A DNA stretch of 64,000 nucleotides from Mucilaginibacter sp. UR6-1 (GCF_020880975.1 NZ_JAJIWP010000004.1:186001-250000); one strand, 5' to 3'; numbered from the stretch's first letter, positions 7,209 through 15,566 are shown. Notes: a model not told the origin generated them from the letters alone. Program-made: numbers and translations.

Positions 7209-7482
7209 GAGCGTTAGGGCAGTGAAGTTTAACGTTTGCGTAGCAATCTTTAAACGTAACAGCATCTGGCATCAGGGTTTGAAAAGCTTAGGCGTTAGTA
7301 ATACCGATCTTCCTGCGATAGTCCGCCTGAACCACCCTAAAGTTCCATTCTATGGCATTACCCTCGTAAGCAACAAAAGTGGGATTGCCATAGTAATGGT
7401 TCTAACTGATATAGCACAGGCTCAAGTATTACATTGATGCTTATATTTACCAAACATAGTAGGCATTATAAACTTAGAGTAA

Positions 7483-8358
7483 ATGGAAAGTATCAGTAAG
7501 CATGACAGAATCCAAATGCAAATTGTATCTACCTGTCGAGAATTAGGATTTGAAGTAAAGCAAGAGCATAGAGGGAAAGGTTGGAGGGCTGACGTCTTTG
7601 TACGCAATAATGATAGGCCAATCGCATTTGAAATTCAACTAAGTCCTCAAACCCTAAGAAAAACCATTGAAAGACAAACTAAGTATGATAATGATGGTAT
7701 TCTTGGGTGCTGGTTCTTTGAAACACCTGTTTTTAAACTCAATCAAGAACGCCCAGATTTGCCACTGTTTTATGTAGAAGAAAACAATGGTTCTCCTCTA
7801 ATGGTAAATCTTGGAGAACGTAAAAAAGTCGATCTATCAACATTCTTAGCAAACCTTATATGTGACAATATACAGTTTCGCACAGTTGCAAAGACCAAGA
7901 TGGTACAATCAGTAAAGGTTGCATTTTACGAGATGGCGTGTTGGAAGTGTGGAGAGCTTAATCATTTGTTTTATGTTGCAACTCCCTTTTATTCTTCTTG
8001 TAACGCTAAAATTAAACCAGAGGAAAGTCTTTGGGGATCGGATAGTGTAGTGTATATGCCGGAAATCATTTCTTTGGTTAAGAGCTTTGCGAAAGCAAAC
8101 AGCGACTTGGGTTTGAACCTTGCATCAATAAAGGATCGCTATAGTAACACTGTAGAGTTGACTTATACTTCTTTTGGTTGTTATAAATGTGATAGTATCT
8201 TTGGCGATTTCTATGTTATGGACGCGAAAATTGATGCAATGTACGACCCTGAATTAATCACTTGTCAAGGAGAAGTAGAGTTGCAAGACATTGTTACTTT
8301 AGATGTTCCTCATTGGTGCTTTCCTAAAAATGGCGAACAATTTTGTAATAACAATTAA
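7483..8358 (+). CDS. CoiA-like PD-(D/E)XK nuclease with zinc ribbons
   Basis: Residues about 5-90 match the competence CoiA nuclease pattern: RADVFV (acidic residue), then IAFEIQLSPQTL with the E-x-Q catalytic signature, then an Arg/Tyr helix (ERQTKYDNDGI) and a GCWFF strand. The remainder of this 291-residue protein has two treble-clef-like halves with CWKCGELNHLFY and CYKCDSIFGDFY, which probably bind zinc. CoiA proper acts in DNA uptake; stand-alone homologues on mobile elements are better read as nucleases of unknown target. It is monocistronic on the plus strand, and its upstream gap is full of hairpins. Confidence 0.68.
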   Translation: MESISKHDRIQMQIVSTCRELGFEVKQEHRGKGWRADVFVRNNDRPIAFEIQLSPQTLRKTIERQTKYDNDGILGCWFFETPVFKLNQERPDLPLFYVEENNGSPLMVNLGERKKVDLSTFLANLICDNIQFRTVAKTKMVQSVKVAFYEMACWKCGELNHLFYVATPFYSSCNAKIKPEESLWGSDSVVYMPEIISLVKSFAKANSDLGLNLASIKDRYSNTVELTYTSFGCYKCDSIFGDFYVMDAKIDAMYDPELITCQGEVELQDIVTLDVPHWCFPKNGEQFCNNN

Positions 8359-8421
8359 AGTAAACATTATCTTTTTTGGTCTAAGAGACCAAAAGCGGGT
8401 AAGGTAAGTGAAGGCTTAGGT

Positions 8422-9528
8422 TTAAGCTGTTACTCCTTTCATGAGCGAGCTATCCAGCAGTATTCGATTTTTCAGGTATTCCCAATATAGGTATCGCTCA
8501 CGGATATTGGTGGTCACTAGTTCTGCAACTGTTAACGTTCTATCATATTTAAAAGCCATCTTATGGGTGTCTGGGTTTAAAAAGATTCTCTGGTAGCTCT
8601 GCGCTTTCTTTACAGGCAAGCTTTCAGCAACATGTACTCTATCTATATAGACACCGAAGTAATAGAGATATGTAAAGGAAAACCCTTGTAGTATAACACG
8701 AGTATGCGGAACCGTTTCAAGTATCTTAGTTACGGTTTTTACCACTTGAAGAAACTCCTTTTTAGATGCTTGGAGTTGGCAATTGATAGTAAAGTAACTA
8801 ACATGTGGATTGCTTTTAAACCAATCCAGCCAACGTTGGATTTGATAGTCTGTTAACGCATAGACATGAGGAATGGTAGATATACCACTTTGTTCAATTT
8901 CATAAGAGGAATATAGGCTGCGTTTGATGTTCAGTGATTGCGCAAACGCACATTCACCTGTTATCAATGAGAAATTAAAACCCGTCATTGCATAGAAGTC
9001 CATTTTGCGGATTTTTTCATAAAGAGTACATAGCTCTCTTTGATGCCAAAGGTACTCAATAAGCGTGTCAGGACCTGATGAGAAAAGAAGCACTTTAGCA
9101 TTTCGGAAGCAATAATAGTTCAGCAATAAGTTGCGGAATATTATGCTTTTATCCTCCTGTAGTCCACCAGCCTTATGGCTTACCGCACTTGACAAAATAT
9201 CTTTTAAGGTGAGCGCAATTACCGGAAATTCGCCTGAAAGATTAGGTAATTGAGAAGCCATCTTATTGTACACGGGTATGTAGGATGGGAGGATGTCACA
9301 TTGGGTATGTAGATTAACATTTAAGGCAAGCCCTTCAACTTCATCCACAAATTCATGCCTATACTTGTCTTTGCAGGTAATAATGTTTCTTCTAAACTCA
9401 TTCACACAAGTGTTTGAAACAAAGAACGCCTCGTTGCTATCTATATAGGGACTGAATGTTCCGGAAAACACTTCACAAGTGTATGAGAACAGTGATGGTT
9501 GGCTATGCAACTCTTGTAAATCGAGCAT
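8422..9528 (-). CDS. uncharacterised protein, possibly TIM-barrel (DUF4417-like)
   Basis: I choose the ATG at 9528 (MLDLQELH...) over the upstream one because AAGGAG lies 9 bp before it. The product is about 368 residues. A central stretch alternates strands and helices like a TIM barrel: DFYAMTGFNFS, IPHVYAL, VSYFTINCQL and TRVILQGFS. This recalls DUF4417-type or transglycosylase-like barrels, but the match is by eye and weak. The start lies 26 bp inside the preceding gene, so the two are translationally coupled. They share the promoter/operator at 9902-9960. Confidence 0.55.
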   Translation of the reverse strand: MLDLQELHSQPSLFSYTCEVFSGTFSPYIDSNEAFFVSNTCVNEFRRNIITCKDKYRHEFVDEVEGLALNVNLHTQCDILPSYIPVYNKMASQLPNLSGEFPVIALTLKDILSSAVSHKAGGLQEDKSIIFRNLLLNYYCFRNAKVLLFSSGPDTLIEYLWHQRELCTLYEKIRKMDFYAMTGFNFSLITGECAFAQSLNIKRSLYSSYEIEQSGISTIPHVYALTDYQIQRWLDWFKSNPHVSYFTINCQLQASKKEFLQVVKTVTKILETVPHTRVILQGFSFTYLYYFGVYIDRVHVAESLPVKKAQSYQRIFLNPDTHKMAFKYDRTLTVAELVTTNIRERYLYWEYLKNRILLDSSLMKGVTA

Positions 9529-9874
9529 AAGTTTTCTCCTTCTCTTCCACAATTTCGCCTTTGTACCTAATACCGATGCTTTGACAGTTAGTAATCATTT
9601 CTGATCTTTTCTTACTAAGGGCACTTATTCTATGGCCAGATATATAGTATGCATACAGGTCGCCTTCCGGAATCAATTCCAGTCGCGCACCCTTCATAAT
9701 TATACCAGACCTTGTGACTTCTACTTGAAACTTAAAAGGACACATATTTGCGGCTACGTCTGCGATGTCAACTGAAGGGTTTCCATTGCCTTCTTTAGTT
9801 GGATCGATACGAGTATGTATTGGTCTTCTTATAAGCGGCTGGTCATTTTGTTTTCGTTTTGTTGCTGATCCCAT
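9503..9874 (-). CDS. small uncharacterised protein, first gene of a two-gene unit
   Basis: The ATG at 9874 (MGSATKRKQ...) is preferred because AGAAAGG precedes it at ribosome-binding distance; a start 27 bp upstream lacks one. The product is 123 residues, basic at the N-terminus, then beta-rich with SGIIMKGARLELIPEGDLYAYYISG and a short helix (ISALSKKRSEMI). I recognise no family. It overlaps the next gene by 26 bp and is transcribed from a promoter overlaid by a perfect 12-bp palindrome, so expression is likely tightly regulated. Being small and upstream of a larger partner, it could be an antitoxin- or adaptor-like protein; this is speculation. Confidence 0.55.
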   Translation of the reverse strand: MGSATKRKQNDQPLIRRPIHTRIDPTKEGNGNPSVDIADVAANMCPFKFQVEVTRSGIIMKGARLELIPEGDLYAYYISGHRISALSKKRSEMITNCQSIGIRYKGEIVEEKEKTYARFTRVA

Positions 9875-9901
9875 ATTATACCTTTCTAAATAATTACACA
9901 C

Positions 9902-9932
9902 GATTCATTGCTATAAACAGTAGCAATGAATC
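9902..9932. promoter_or_regulatory. perfect 12-bp palindromic operator
   Basis: GATTCATTGCTA (9902-9913) and TAGCAATGAATC (9921-9932) are exact reverse complements with a 7-bp spacer. The palindrome begins at the last base of the -7 box and covers the expected transcription start of the two-gene unit below, a classic repressor position. Confidence 0.65.
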
Positions 9933-9960
9933 TAAGATAGGAATAAATTTTCACAGACAA
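9932..9960 (-). promoter_or_regulatory. promoter of the 9874-8422 unit
   Basis: On the minus strand TTG (9958-9960) is 18 bp from TATCTTAG (9932-9939), one mismatch from TAnnTTTG. Transcription would start inside the adjacent palindrome. Confidence 0.6.
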
Positions 9961-10202
9961 CCATCTACTTTTCAACAAATTGTGAATATTTTGCTAACTA
10001 TGTTAGCTTGCCTATGGTGACTTACTTTATGACACTCTACTAACCTATAATACCTGTGCTCCTAAGAGATTCTTCAAGTGTCAAGATAAACTCCTTCCCA
10101 TCCCACACCGCTTTGCAGCCCTTTAATCTATAAGTATGACCTTGATTCCAACTGGTGCCAATAACATCTTCAATTTAGGCCTGCGTATTCAGGCAGACCT
10201 GT
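9961..10202. other. gap upstream of the operator
   Basis: No gene found. Apart from a small GCCTG/CAGGC hairpin near 10180-10196 at the 3' end of the lipoprotein gene, I see nothing recognisable. Confidence 0.5.
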
Positions 10203-11021
10203 TTAATCATCATAGATCAGAGCAGATATTAAATTCAATGTATTTTCAGTGCCCTGAACACATTTGGCTGATATTGTATTACCCGCTTTGGCAACATTCA
10301 AGAATCTATTAGTAGCTTCAGTGGAAGACTTATCAGGATAGAACATCACAAGCGCATCCTTACCAGCGAACTCACCCTTTTTTATGCTTATAATGAGTAA
10401 GATGCCTTCATCAAATTCTTTTACTTCAGTAATTGAACCATCAAATTCGTAATCCAAATTATTAAGAATGATGGAGTCATAATCGTCTGAATTTGGGTAC
10501 AGATCTGTATAACTAAATTTCGTTGGTTCTGTTGTCGTATAATTACCTGCAGCAGTATCAGGTTGCACAGGATCTTTGACTTGCACAGTATCTGTTCTTG
10601 TCGAATCAAGCAAGCTTCCATCTTCCTGTCGTGCGATGTACTTATCGTAAATCATTTTTTTAATACCACCTGCTTTGTGCCAATACTCCCAACTTTCAAA
10701 CTTGTTGAGTTCATTGATGTTTATGTAGCCCATTGTATCAACATTGATGCTATCTGCACCATATTTGTTTTTATCGACATTCTTGAACAGTACCAAGCAT
10801 GAGCCGGAGTTGCCTTTAAGTTTTTCGAATACCTCTTTATCAAGTGTTGCAAAATCGCCACTGAACTGATTAATTCCTATTGTACCATAACTCCATTTGA
10901 AGTTGTGAACCGTAAGAAGATTTTTATCCTTTTCATATTCAACCAATGGAGAACCCATGAAAGGTATCTGCTTGCATGCCGACAGGCACACAAGCAGGAT
11001 AAATAAGCCCAACTTTTTCAT
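10203..11021 (-). CDS. predicted lipoprotein coupled to a DnaJ-domain protein
   Basis: The 272-residue product opens with a lipoprotein signal (MKKLGLFILLVCLSAC, lipobox LSAC at residues 13-16). The rest is periplasmic and beta-rich: a Ser/Thr/Asp/Pro-rich linker near residues 130-170 separates an N-terminal domain from a C-terminal one whose pattern (DGSITEVKEFDEGILLIISI ... GKDALVMFYP) looks like a small beta barrel. I do not recognise the family. Its start overlaps the stop of the upstream DnaJ-TPR gene by 4 bp (ATGA), so the two products are made together and may act across the membrane as a pair. Confidence 0.7.
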   Translation of the reverse strand: MKKLGLFILLVCLSACKQIPFMGSPLVEYEKDKNLLTVHNFKWSYGTIGINQFSGDFATLDKEVFEKLKGNSGSCLVLFKNVDKNKYGADSINVDTMGYININELNKFESWEYWHKAGGIKKMIYDKYIARQEDGSLLDSTRTDTVQVKDPVQPDTAAGNYTTTEPTKFSYTDLYPNSDDYDSIILNNLDYEFDGSITEVKEFDEGILLIISIKKGEFAGKDALVMFYPDKSSTEATNRFLNVAKAGNTISAKCVQGTENTLNLISALIYDD

Positions 11022-11836
11022 AATATCGCTGGTAGAATAAATGGCAGTCCGATGAGGGATAAGATCAGCACAGTCACGAGGACGTTTATTGAAACTGCTG
11101 AGTTAAGCAACACTGTAGCTTCCTTGCTGTACTTTGCTACGCTTCGCCTGGTAATAATGATCAATGCAATTAAACCAAAAATGCAAAGCGAAATTGAAAG
11201 TCCAATTCGATCATCGGGATTGCCTGAAAGCGTTACAATTAGGGCGATTATGACATGAATACCAAAGCACTTGTATAACACAGACTCATAACGTTCGACG
11301 CTTTGTTGCTTCAACGTTTCAATTGCAACGATCTCATGTTTTGAATCTTTGTAACCAAGCTCAATAGCCTTGTTGTATTTTTTTAATGCAGTATGTGGCT
11401 GTGCTATGGCGCGATAGATTTCACCTTGAATATGATATAAATAACCATCATTAGGCCATAACTTTAATGCTTTGCTTATTTCTTCTAAAGCCTTTTCCAA
11501 ATTTCCTTTATTAAACCATTCTTGCGCCCAGTAGATATATTCCGTTACCCCATCATATTCATTTTGAGGTTTTACTTTGGATTTATGCTGCTTAGCAGGC
11601 TCTTCCTGTTTCACCGGGTTTAGAAATTCATACAGTAGTCTATCATACTCTTCCTTTTTGGTCGGGTTATTTAGTATATCGTAAGCTTCCTTGATTTCAA
11701 TAAACTTTTCAGCGAAGAAAGAATCATTATTGTGTTTATCGGGATGATATTTAGTAGCTAAGAACTTAAAAGCTTTCCTTATTTCATTAGGGTTTGAAGG
11801 TGGTTCAAGTTGTAGAACTGAATAAAAATTTTTCAA
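11018..11836 (-). CDS. DnaJ-TPR membrane protein
   Basis: Domain order in 272 residues: a J domain (1-70) with the Hsp70-stimulating HPD in KYHPDKHN; a linker; TPR-like helices (about 96-165, YWAQEWFNKGNLEKALEEI and following); then two membrane segments (about 190-220 and 240-270). The protein would present its J domain and TPRs to the cytoplasm and recruit DnaK to a membrane-bound partner. It is coupled to the lipoprotein gene by a 4-bp overlap. Such cochaperone pairs occur in stress and defence contexts, but I know no named system matching this pair. Confidence 0.75.
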   Translation of the reverse strand: MKNFYSVLQLEPPSNPNEIRKAFKFLATKYHPDKHNNDSFFAEKFIEIKEAYDILNNPTKKEEYDRLLYEFLNPVKQEEPAKQHKSKVKPQNEYDGVTEYIYWAQEWFNKGNLEKALEEISKALKLWPNDGYLYHIQGEIYRAIAQPHTALKKYNKAIELGYKDSKHEIVAIETLKQQSVERYESVLYKCFGIHVIIALIVTLSGNPDDRIGLSISLCIFGLIALIIITRRSVAKYSKEATVLLNSAVSINVLVTVLILSLIGLPFILPAIL

Positions 11837-12147
11837 TGTGTATTTAAATAAGGCACCGATAGTCCTTACTCGGTAGGTTATAATGCACGAAAGCGCAGGA
11901 CTTGACTTAGTCTGAGCTTCAGAGGCACCTAGGAGAGCCCTATAACCACAAACAAGTTTTCGCCCTACGCTTTCGCGTGGGCGTCCAACTCGCTTGTTCC
12001 GGTTATATGAAATTTCCTAGGTTTCCTGAAACTGAACAAACAAAGCTTAACGCTTTATATCTTAATTAAACTATATGTATTAGATGATAGCAATATTGAT
12101 GTTTTCCTCCTTTGTTTGATCACAAAGTTAGTTATTGCACATCAGGT
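11837..12147. other. intergenic region with attC-like hairpins
   Basis: No gene is seen. GGTTATA (11876-11882), TATAACC (11941-11947) and GGTTATA (12001-12007) alternate, so two competing stem-loops can form. The right-hand one is described separately. The left-hand one encloses short secondary stems (GACT/AGTC and CTGA/TCAG). Confidence 0.55.
11941..12007. repeat. 67-nt imperfect hairpin, attC-like architecture
   Basis: Paired blocks from outside in: TATAACC/GGTTATA, AACAAG/CTTGTT, CGCCC/GGGCG, ACGC/GCGT, with a TTTC apical loop. The unpaired stretches are asymmetric (TTTT on one side, TCCAACTCG on the other). Two outer blocks, an unpaired central spacer and a variable terminal stem are the layout of folded-strand recombination sites, but the GTTRRRY core consensus is not met. 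Confidence 0.5.
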
Positions 12148-12630
12148 TTAAGCGACAGCTTTCAACTTTCTTTTAGCAGCTTTAGGCTTATAAGGCAGTT
12201 GTTTGAAAGTATGATGCTTCAATCCCCGTTCCTCAATGTATTCGTACATTGCGCTTGGTGAGTTGATAAACCAGTCAGTTCTTACGCAACCCTCAATATC
12301 AACTGTTGTGAAGTCCTTGCTTGTTTGCTTATAAAGAATTCGGGTGAACTGAGTTGTAATACTGCTAAGCTCTACCGAATTACTGACCTGCTCAAACCCA
12401 AAATGAATTGCGTAGTTGTCATCAGAGTGATGTTCCAAACGAAGGTAGAGCAGTGGGTTTATCAGCTCATGAATAATGGTTTCAATTTTGGCTGACTTGT
12501 CCTCACGCTCTAATATAAATCGTAATTCTTCCTGTTCAATAGCGCCAAGCATTTGCCTGGCTTGTTTCAAAATAAGGGCATAGCTATCCCTTACAGCTTT
12601 ATTGTAAGCTGTTAACTGTGGTGTTTTCAT
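12148..12630 (-). CDS. uncharacterised protein of the element
   Basis: The 160-residue soluble protein has a helical first half (NKAVRDSYALILKQARQML, EELRFILERED) and a basic tail (KPKAAKRKLKAVA). No motif is recognised. It lies 10 bp downstream of the 163-residue gene on the same strand, so the two form an operon between the cargo and the helicase-like gene. The basic tail hints at nucleic-acid contact. Most likely part of the element's maintenance or transfer machinery, or an unknown two-gene cargo. Confidence 0.5.
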   Translation of the reverse strand: MKTPQLTAYNKAVRDSYALILKQARQMLGAIEQEELRFILEREDKSAKIETIIHELINPLLYLRLEHHSDDNYAIHFGFEQVSNSVELSSITTQFTRILYKQTSKDFTTVDIEGCVRTDWFINSPSAMYEYIEERGLKHHTFKQLPYKPKAAKRKLKAVA

Positions 12631-12640
12631 CTTTTAAAAG

Positions 12641-13132
12641 TTAAAGAGTTTGCGGTTTGATTTCAATGTGGTAAATCGGGTCCTGGACATTAAGCACCCG
12701 TTCATGAAATTTTGTGCAGTTAGGTTTTTGAGGCGTATGGATAGCCGCTTTATTGTAGGGAAAACCAAGCATTAATTCGCTTACAGCATCTTCAAATGGA
12801 CAGTTATAAAAGTCGTACTCGATAATAAAATCGAATGTGAGCCTACATTCCAGATTGAAATAAAAATGCGGAGTGATGAACGTATGCATGCCAAATAAAC
12901 CTTGCGACTTATCCCTGCGATAATCACGTTCAAAAACAATGGTGCTATGATCTAATTGTTGGTACATCAATTTCACCTTTTCAATGATGCGCATATAACC
13001 ATCCTCTACAAGCTCATTGCGGATTTTTAACAAGCTATCTCCATTTGTTATGCGTTTGGCCTGCACCCATCTTTTTGTGCCTTTAAGGTTAGCAATAGGG
13101 ATTTCCTGATCCTTTTCTTTGATCTCTTTCAT
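12641..13132 (-). CDS. uncharacterised protein of the element
   Basis: The 163-residue protein is rich in aromatic residues in its second half (FITPHFYFNLECRLTFDFIIEYDFYNC) and shows no signal peptide, membrane segment or known motif. It is the first gene of a two-gene unit with the 160-residue gene (10-bp gap). The 595-bp region upstream separates it from the helicase-like gene, so it probably has its own promoter. Function unknown. Confidence 0.5.
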   Translation of the reverse strand: MKEIKEKDQEIPIANLKGTKRWVQAKRITNGDSLLKIRNELVEDGYMRIIEKVKLMYQQLDHSTIVFERDYRRDKSQGLFGMHTFITPHFYFNLECRLTFDFIIEYDFYNCPFEDAVSELMLGFPYNKAAIHTPQKPNCTKFHERVLNVQDPIYHIEIKPQTL

Positions 13133-13727
13133 ATTTTTGTGGATTTTTAGTTTGCAAATGGTAAGTTTTCTGGGATGGTCTGCGGCTTGCTCAACGAAGT
13201 TGGGCAGCAGTAATAGCGCAGGTTAAGTGTGATTGGTAAATCGGATTTATAGGAACTGAAATTGATTTGAGGGAGAAGCTGTAAGGCCAATCCACAGAAA
13301 ACTTTTTGGCTTTATTTCAACAATAAGGGAGTGGCTTTATCAAAGCGCTGTTTGCGCGCTTAACATACAGTATATCTATACAATATATGCAGGGCAGCGC
13401 TTATAATATCCTTGGCATCTCAATTTGTTATGGCGGGGAGGGGAGTGTTTTTAATAACGATGGATATATGTGTTTAAAGCACGATTTTTATAAAATTTAC
13501 TATGCCTTTTTCGCTTTTAATGTTTTAGTTGAAAATGTGTTAGACACCATTACAAGCAAAAGACTGAAAAATAAAAACTCCCGATACTAATGTACCGAGA
13601 GTTGTAATCACAGATTTTTACTACCCCTAAAAAGTTGATTTCAGTAAAATTTGGGATTGATAGATTGATTTAAGTAAATCCCAATTTTAGTTAACCTCTA
13701 TAAAGTAGATTTTGAAAATCATTGGGA
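13133..13727. other. 595-bp non-coding region of the element
   Basis: I see no convincing gene; a 67-codon plus-strand frame at 13387-13590 looks accidental. Small imperfect hairpins are present (around 13188-13210 and AGCGC/GCGCT near 13340), together with A+T-rich DNA. The 3' side holds terminator-like hairpins for the helicase-like gene. A gap of this size beside a replication-like gene could hold an origin, but I see no iterons. Confidence 0.45.
13646..13688 (-). terminator. terminator-like hairpin after the helicase-like gene
   Basis: AAAATT-T-GGGATT (13646-13658) pairs with AATCCCAATTTT (13677-13688) apart from one bulged base. It lies about 40 bp past the stop codon of the minus-strand gene, and the arm ends in T-rich sequence on that strand. 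Confidence 0.5.
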
Positions 13728-15566
13728 TTATTCAGACAGGTCATCATCAATTTTAATTACTTGTTTGCTCCCAAGTCGATTGCTCCCAAGTCGATACCCA
13801 TGAGCTTTATTAACAGTAGTTTTCTTGCAATCAAAAAAGTTTGTGATCAATGATATGGTGGCCTTGGTTTCGACAGCCTTAGCAAGACATACTTGTTGAA
13901 TAGTCTTCAAAATGTCTGAATTAAGCACAAATGTGTTTTCAGTAAAATGCTGGTGAATCATCGGTTCTATAATTTTTAAATCACGAAGCTTTTTAGCTTG
14001 GTGCACAGCTGCTTGTACTCTGTTGGCATTCAACTTCGTTTTTTCTAAGCCTTTTAGACCGATAAGATAGTATGCTTCGGTCAAGTTTGGATACAACTGT
14101 TTAATGTTATTGAATAAGGCTTGATTGATGATCTTCATGACACCTGGCTTTTTAGTCATTCTGTCAATCAACCTGATTGCTTCCCATTTGCGCTCTTTAA
14201 CTGTTTGTTTACTATTGAGTTTAGCACGGTCGATATCGCCTAAAATGTACTCATCAGATATGAACAATGGATTAAAATGCTGAAAGCGTTCTCTATAAGA
14301 TGTTTTAAGATTATCTATATTTTGGTAATAACCTTTAACCTTTTCCTCATGAATAAAGTTGTCAACCATAAACTCGTTGAGTTTATTTTCTGTATAGAAG
14401 GATGCAATTGGAGAATTTTCAATAAAAAACTTCAATGTGTCACGGCTGCCTCTGTGATTGGCTTTGCTAAATAGGTCAATAACATGCTCGTAAGTATCAA
14501 AGCATCCTTGAAGATAGTTTAAACATTCCTCTTTCGCCATTGATTCAAGATCAGGATTAAAATTAGTGATATGGGTAAGGTCAGCTATACCATTTCTGAA
14601 ACGGCCAGCGATTTGAATAGCCTCTGTCTGCGGATCAATCATGCTGTGTTGTGCGGTATAAACATCACTCACCATAAACACATTTGGTTTATATTCTAAA
14701 TCAATATCAAATGCTGAAAAGTATCTACTGGTTAAAAAATTGTATTTAGCCAGGCTGTCCTTATCAAACTCACTCGTTGCAGCACGAAACTTTAATGTTG
14801 CAAGCTTGGCAACGCTTTGATCAGCACAAAACACTTTGCTTTCCCTTTTAATATCCAATTGATCCATGATGTTAAATATCAGATCAGTAGAGTTAGCAAA
14901 TATGAATACCGGCTCACTTTCATATCCCTTAAGATGTACACGAAGTGTTTCCATGACATTATTTGTGTCTATAACCGTAATGTCTTTACTGAAATCATAA
15001 GACGGTTCAATCAAATAATGATCAAAGTCTTTGAATCCTTCATGAGAGTAGGGAAGCGTTGTTGCCGATACTAAAGCTTTGTTTTTAAACTTAAAGAAGT
15101 ATTGAATAGGCGCAGCTATATTGCCTCTATAGCTCACATCTGTGATGATACGTTCGCATTCATCAAAGAGTAGGAAATAGTTATTATACAGCTCGTCCAA
15201 TTGATGCTCGAAATAAGGAATTATTTTCTTCACAAAACCTTCAGGAGTAGTAATGATTTTTTTGTGTATCGCTTTAGAAGCCAGGTAGCTTTCAATATGA
15301 TCTTCAGTTACACCCCTGTATATCCCTAAAATTTGCTTATCAGCACCATACTTCTTGTTATGCTTCGTAACCTTACCTTTAATCACAGGTACGTTAGGAA
15401 CGATGATGATGCTATTACGATCAGTATATTCTATTTCTAAACTGGTAGCACCACAGCCAGTAACTATTTTGTGAATTATACTATTTGTGGGTAAACCTAA
15501 TGATTTAAAAGGTTCAACTTGGGCAAGATATTGCCCTTCAGTTATATTTACTGTTACTTGATTCAT
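13728..15566 (-). CDS. SF2 helicase-like protein with a degenerate Walker A
   Basis: The 612-residue protein keeps the order of superfamily 2 helicase motifs: motif I TGCGATS (36-42), the DEAD-box equivalent DECE (135-138), motif III SATT (167-170) and motif VI QIAGRFRNG near residue 320. The Lys of motif I (GxGKT) is replaced by Ala, so ATP hydrolysis is doubtful or the P-loop is non-standard. The C-terminal 270 residues are helical and end in a Ser/Asp tail after GYRLGSNRLGSKQ, a short tandem LGSxR. Located between integrase-linked genes, it is probably a replication or maintenance protein of the element. Confidence 0.68.
   Translation of the reverse strand: MNQVTVNITEGQYLAQVEPFKSLGLPTNSIIHKIVTGCGATSLEIEYTDRNSIIIVPNVPVIKGKVTKHNKKYGADKQILGIYRGVTEDHIESYLASKAIHKKIITTPEGFVKKIIPYFEHQLDELYNNYFLLFDECERIITDVSYRGNIAAPIQYFFKFKNKALVSATTLPYSHEGFKDFDHYLIEPSYDFSKDITVIDTNNVMETLRVHLKGYESEPVFIFANSTDLIFNIMDQLDIKRESKVFCADQSVAKLATLKFRAATSEFDKDSLAKYNFLTSRYFSAFDIDLEYKPNVFMVSDVYTAQHSMIDPQTEAIQIAGRFRNGIADLTHITNFNPDLESMAKEECLNYLQGCFDTYEHVIDLFSKANHRGSRDTLKFFIENSPIASFYTENKLNEFMVDNFIHEEKVKGYYQNIDNLKTSYRERFQHFNPLFISDEYILGDIDRAKLNSKQTVKERKWEAIRLIDRMTKKPGVMKIINQALFNNIKQLYPNLTEAYYLIGLKGLEKTKLNANRVQAAVHQAKKLRDLKIIEPMIHQHFTENTFVLNSDILKTIQQVCLAKAVETKATISLITNFFDCKKTTVNKAHGYRLGSNRLGSKQVIKIDDDLSE

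Larger units (their letters stand above)
6763..7482. other. 720-bp structured intergenic region
   Basis: I find no credible gene here. Short open frames at 7207-7437 (plus) and 7072-7272 (minus) run through inverted repeats and look accidental. The region carries a branched palindromic structure at 6854-6985, a second hairpin at 7135-7208, and the phrases GCGTTTGGGC (7122-7131) and GCGTTAGGGC (7211-7220) in the same orientation, reminiscent of the core sites of recombination cassettes. Confidence 0.55.

Noticed and set aside
7072..7437. Short frames on both strands (66 and 76 codons) between the kinase pair and the CoiA-like gene
   Set aside because: They run through inverted repeats and have no ribosome-binding site or recognisable protein pattern.
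13387..13590. 67-codon plus-strand frame in the 595-bp element gap
   Set aside because: Low-complexity, aromatic-rich translation with no start signals or family; the region contains hairpins and lies antisense to the direction of its neighbours.
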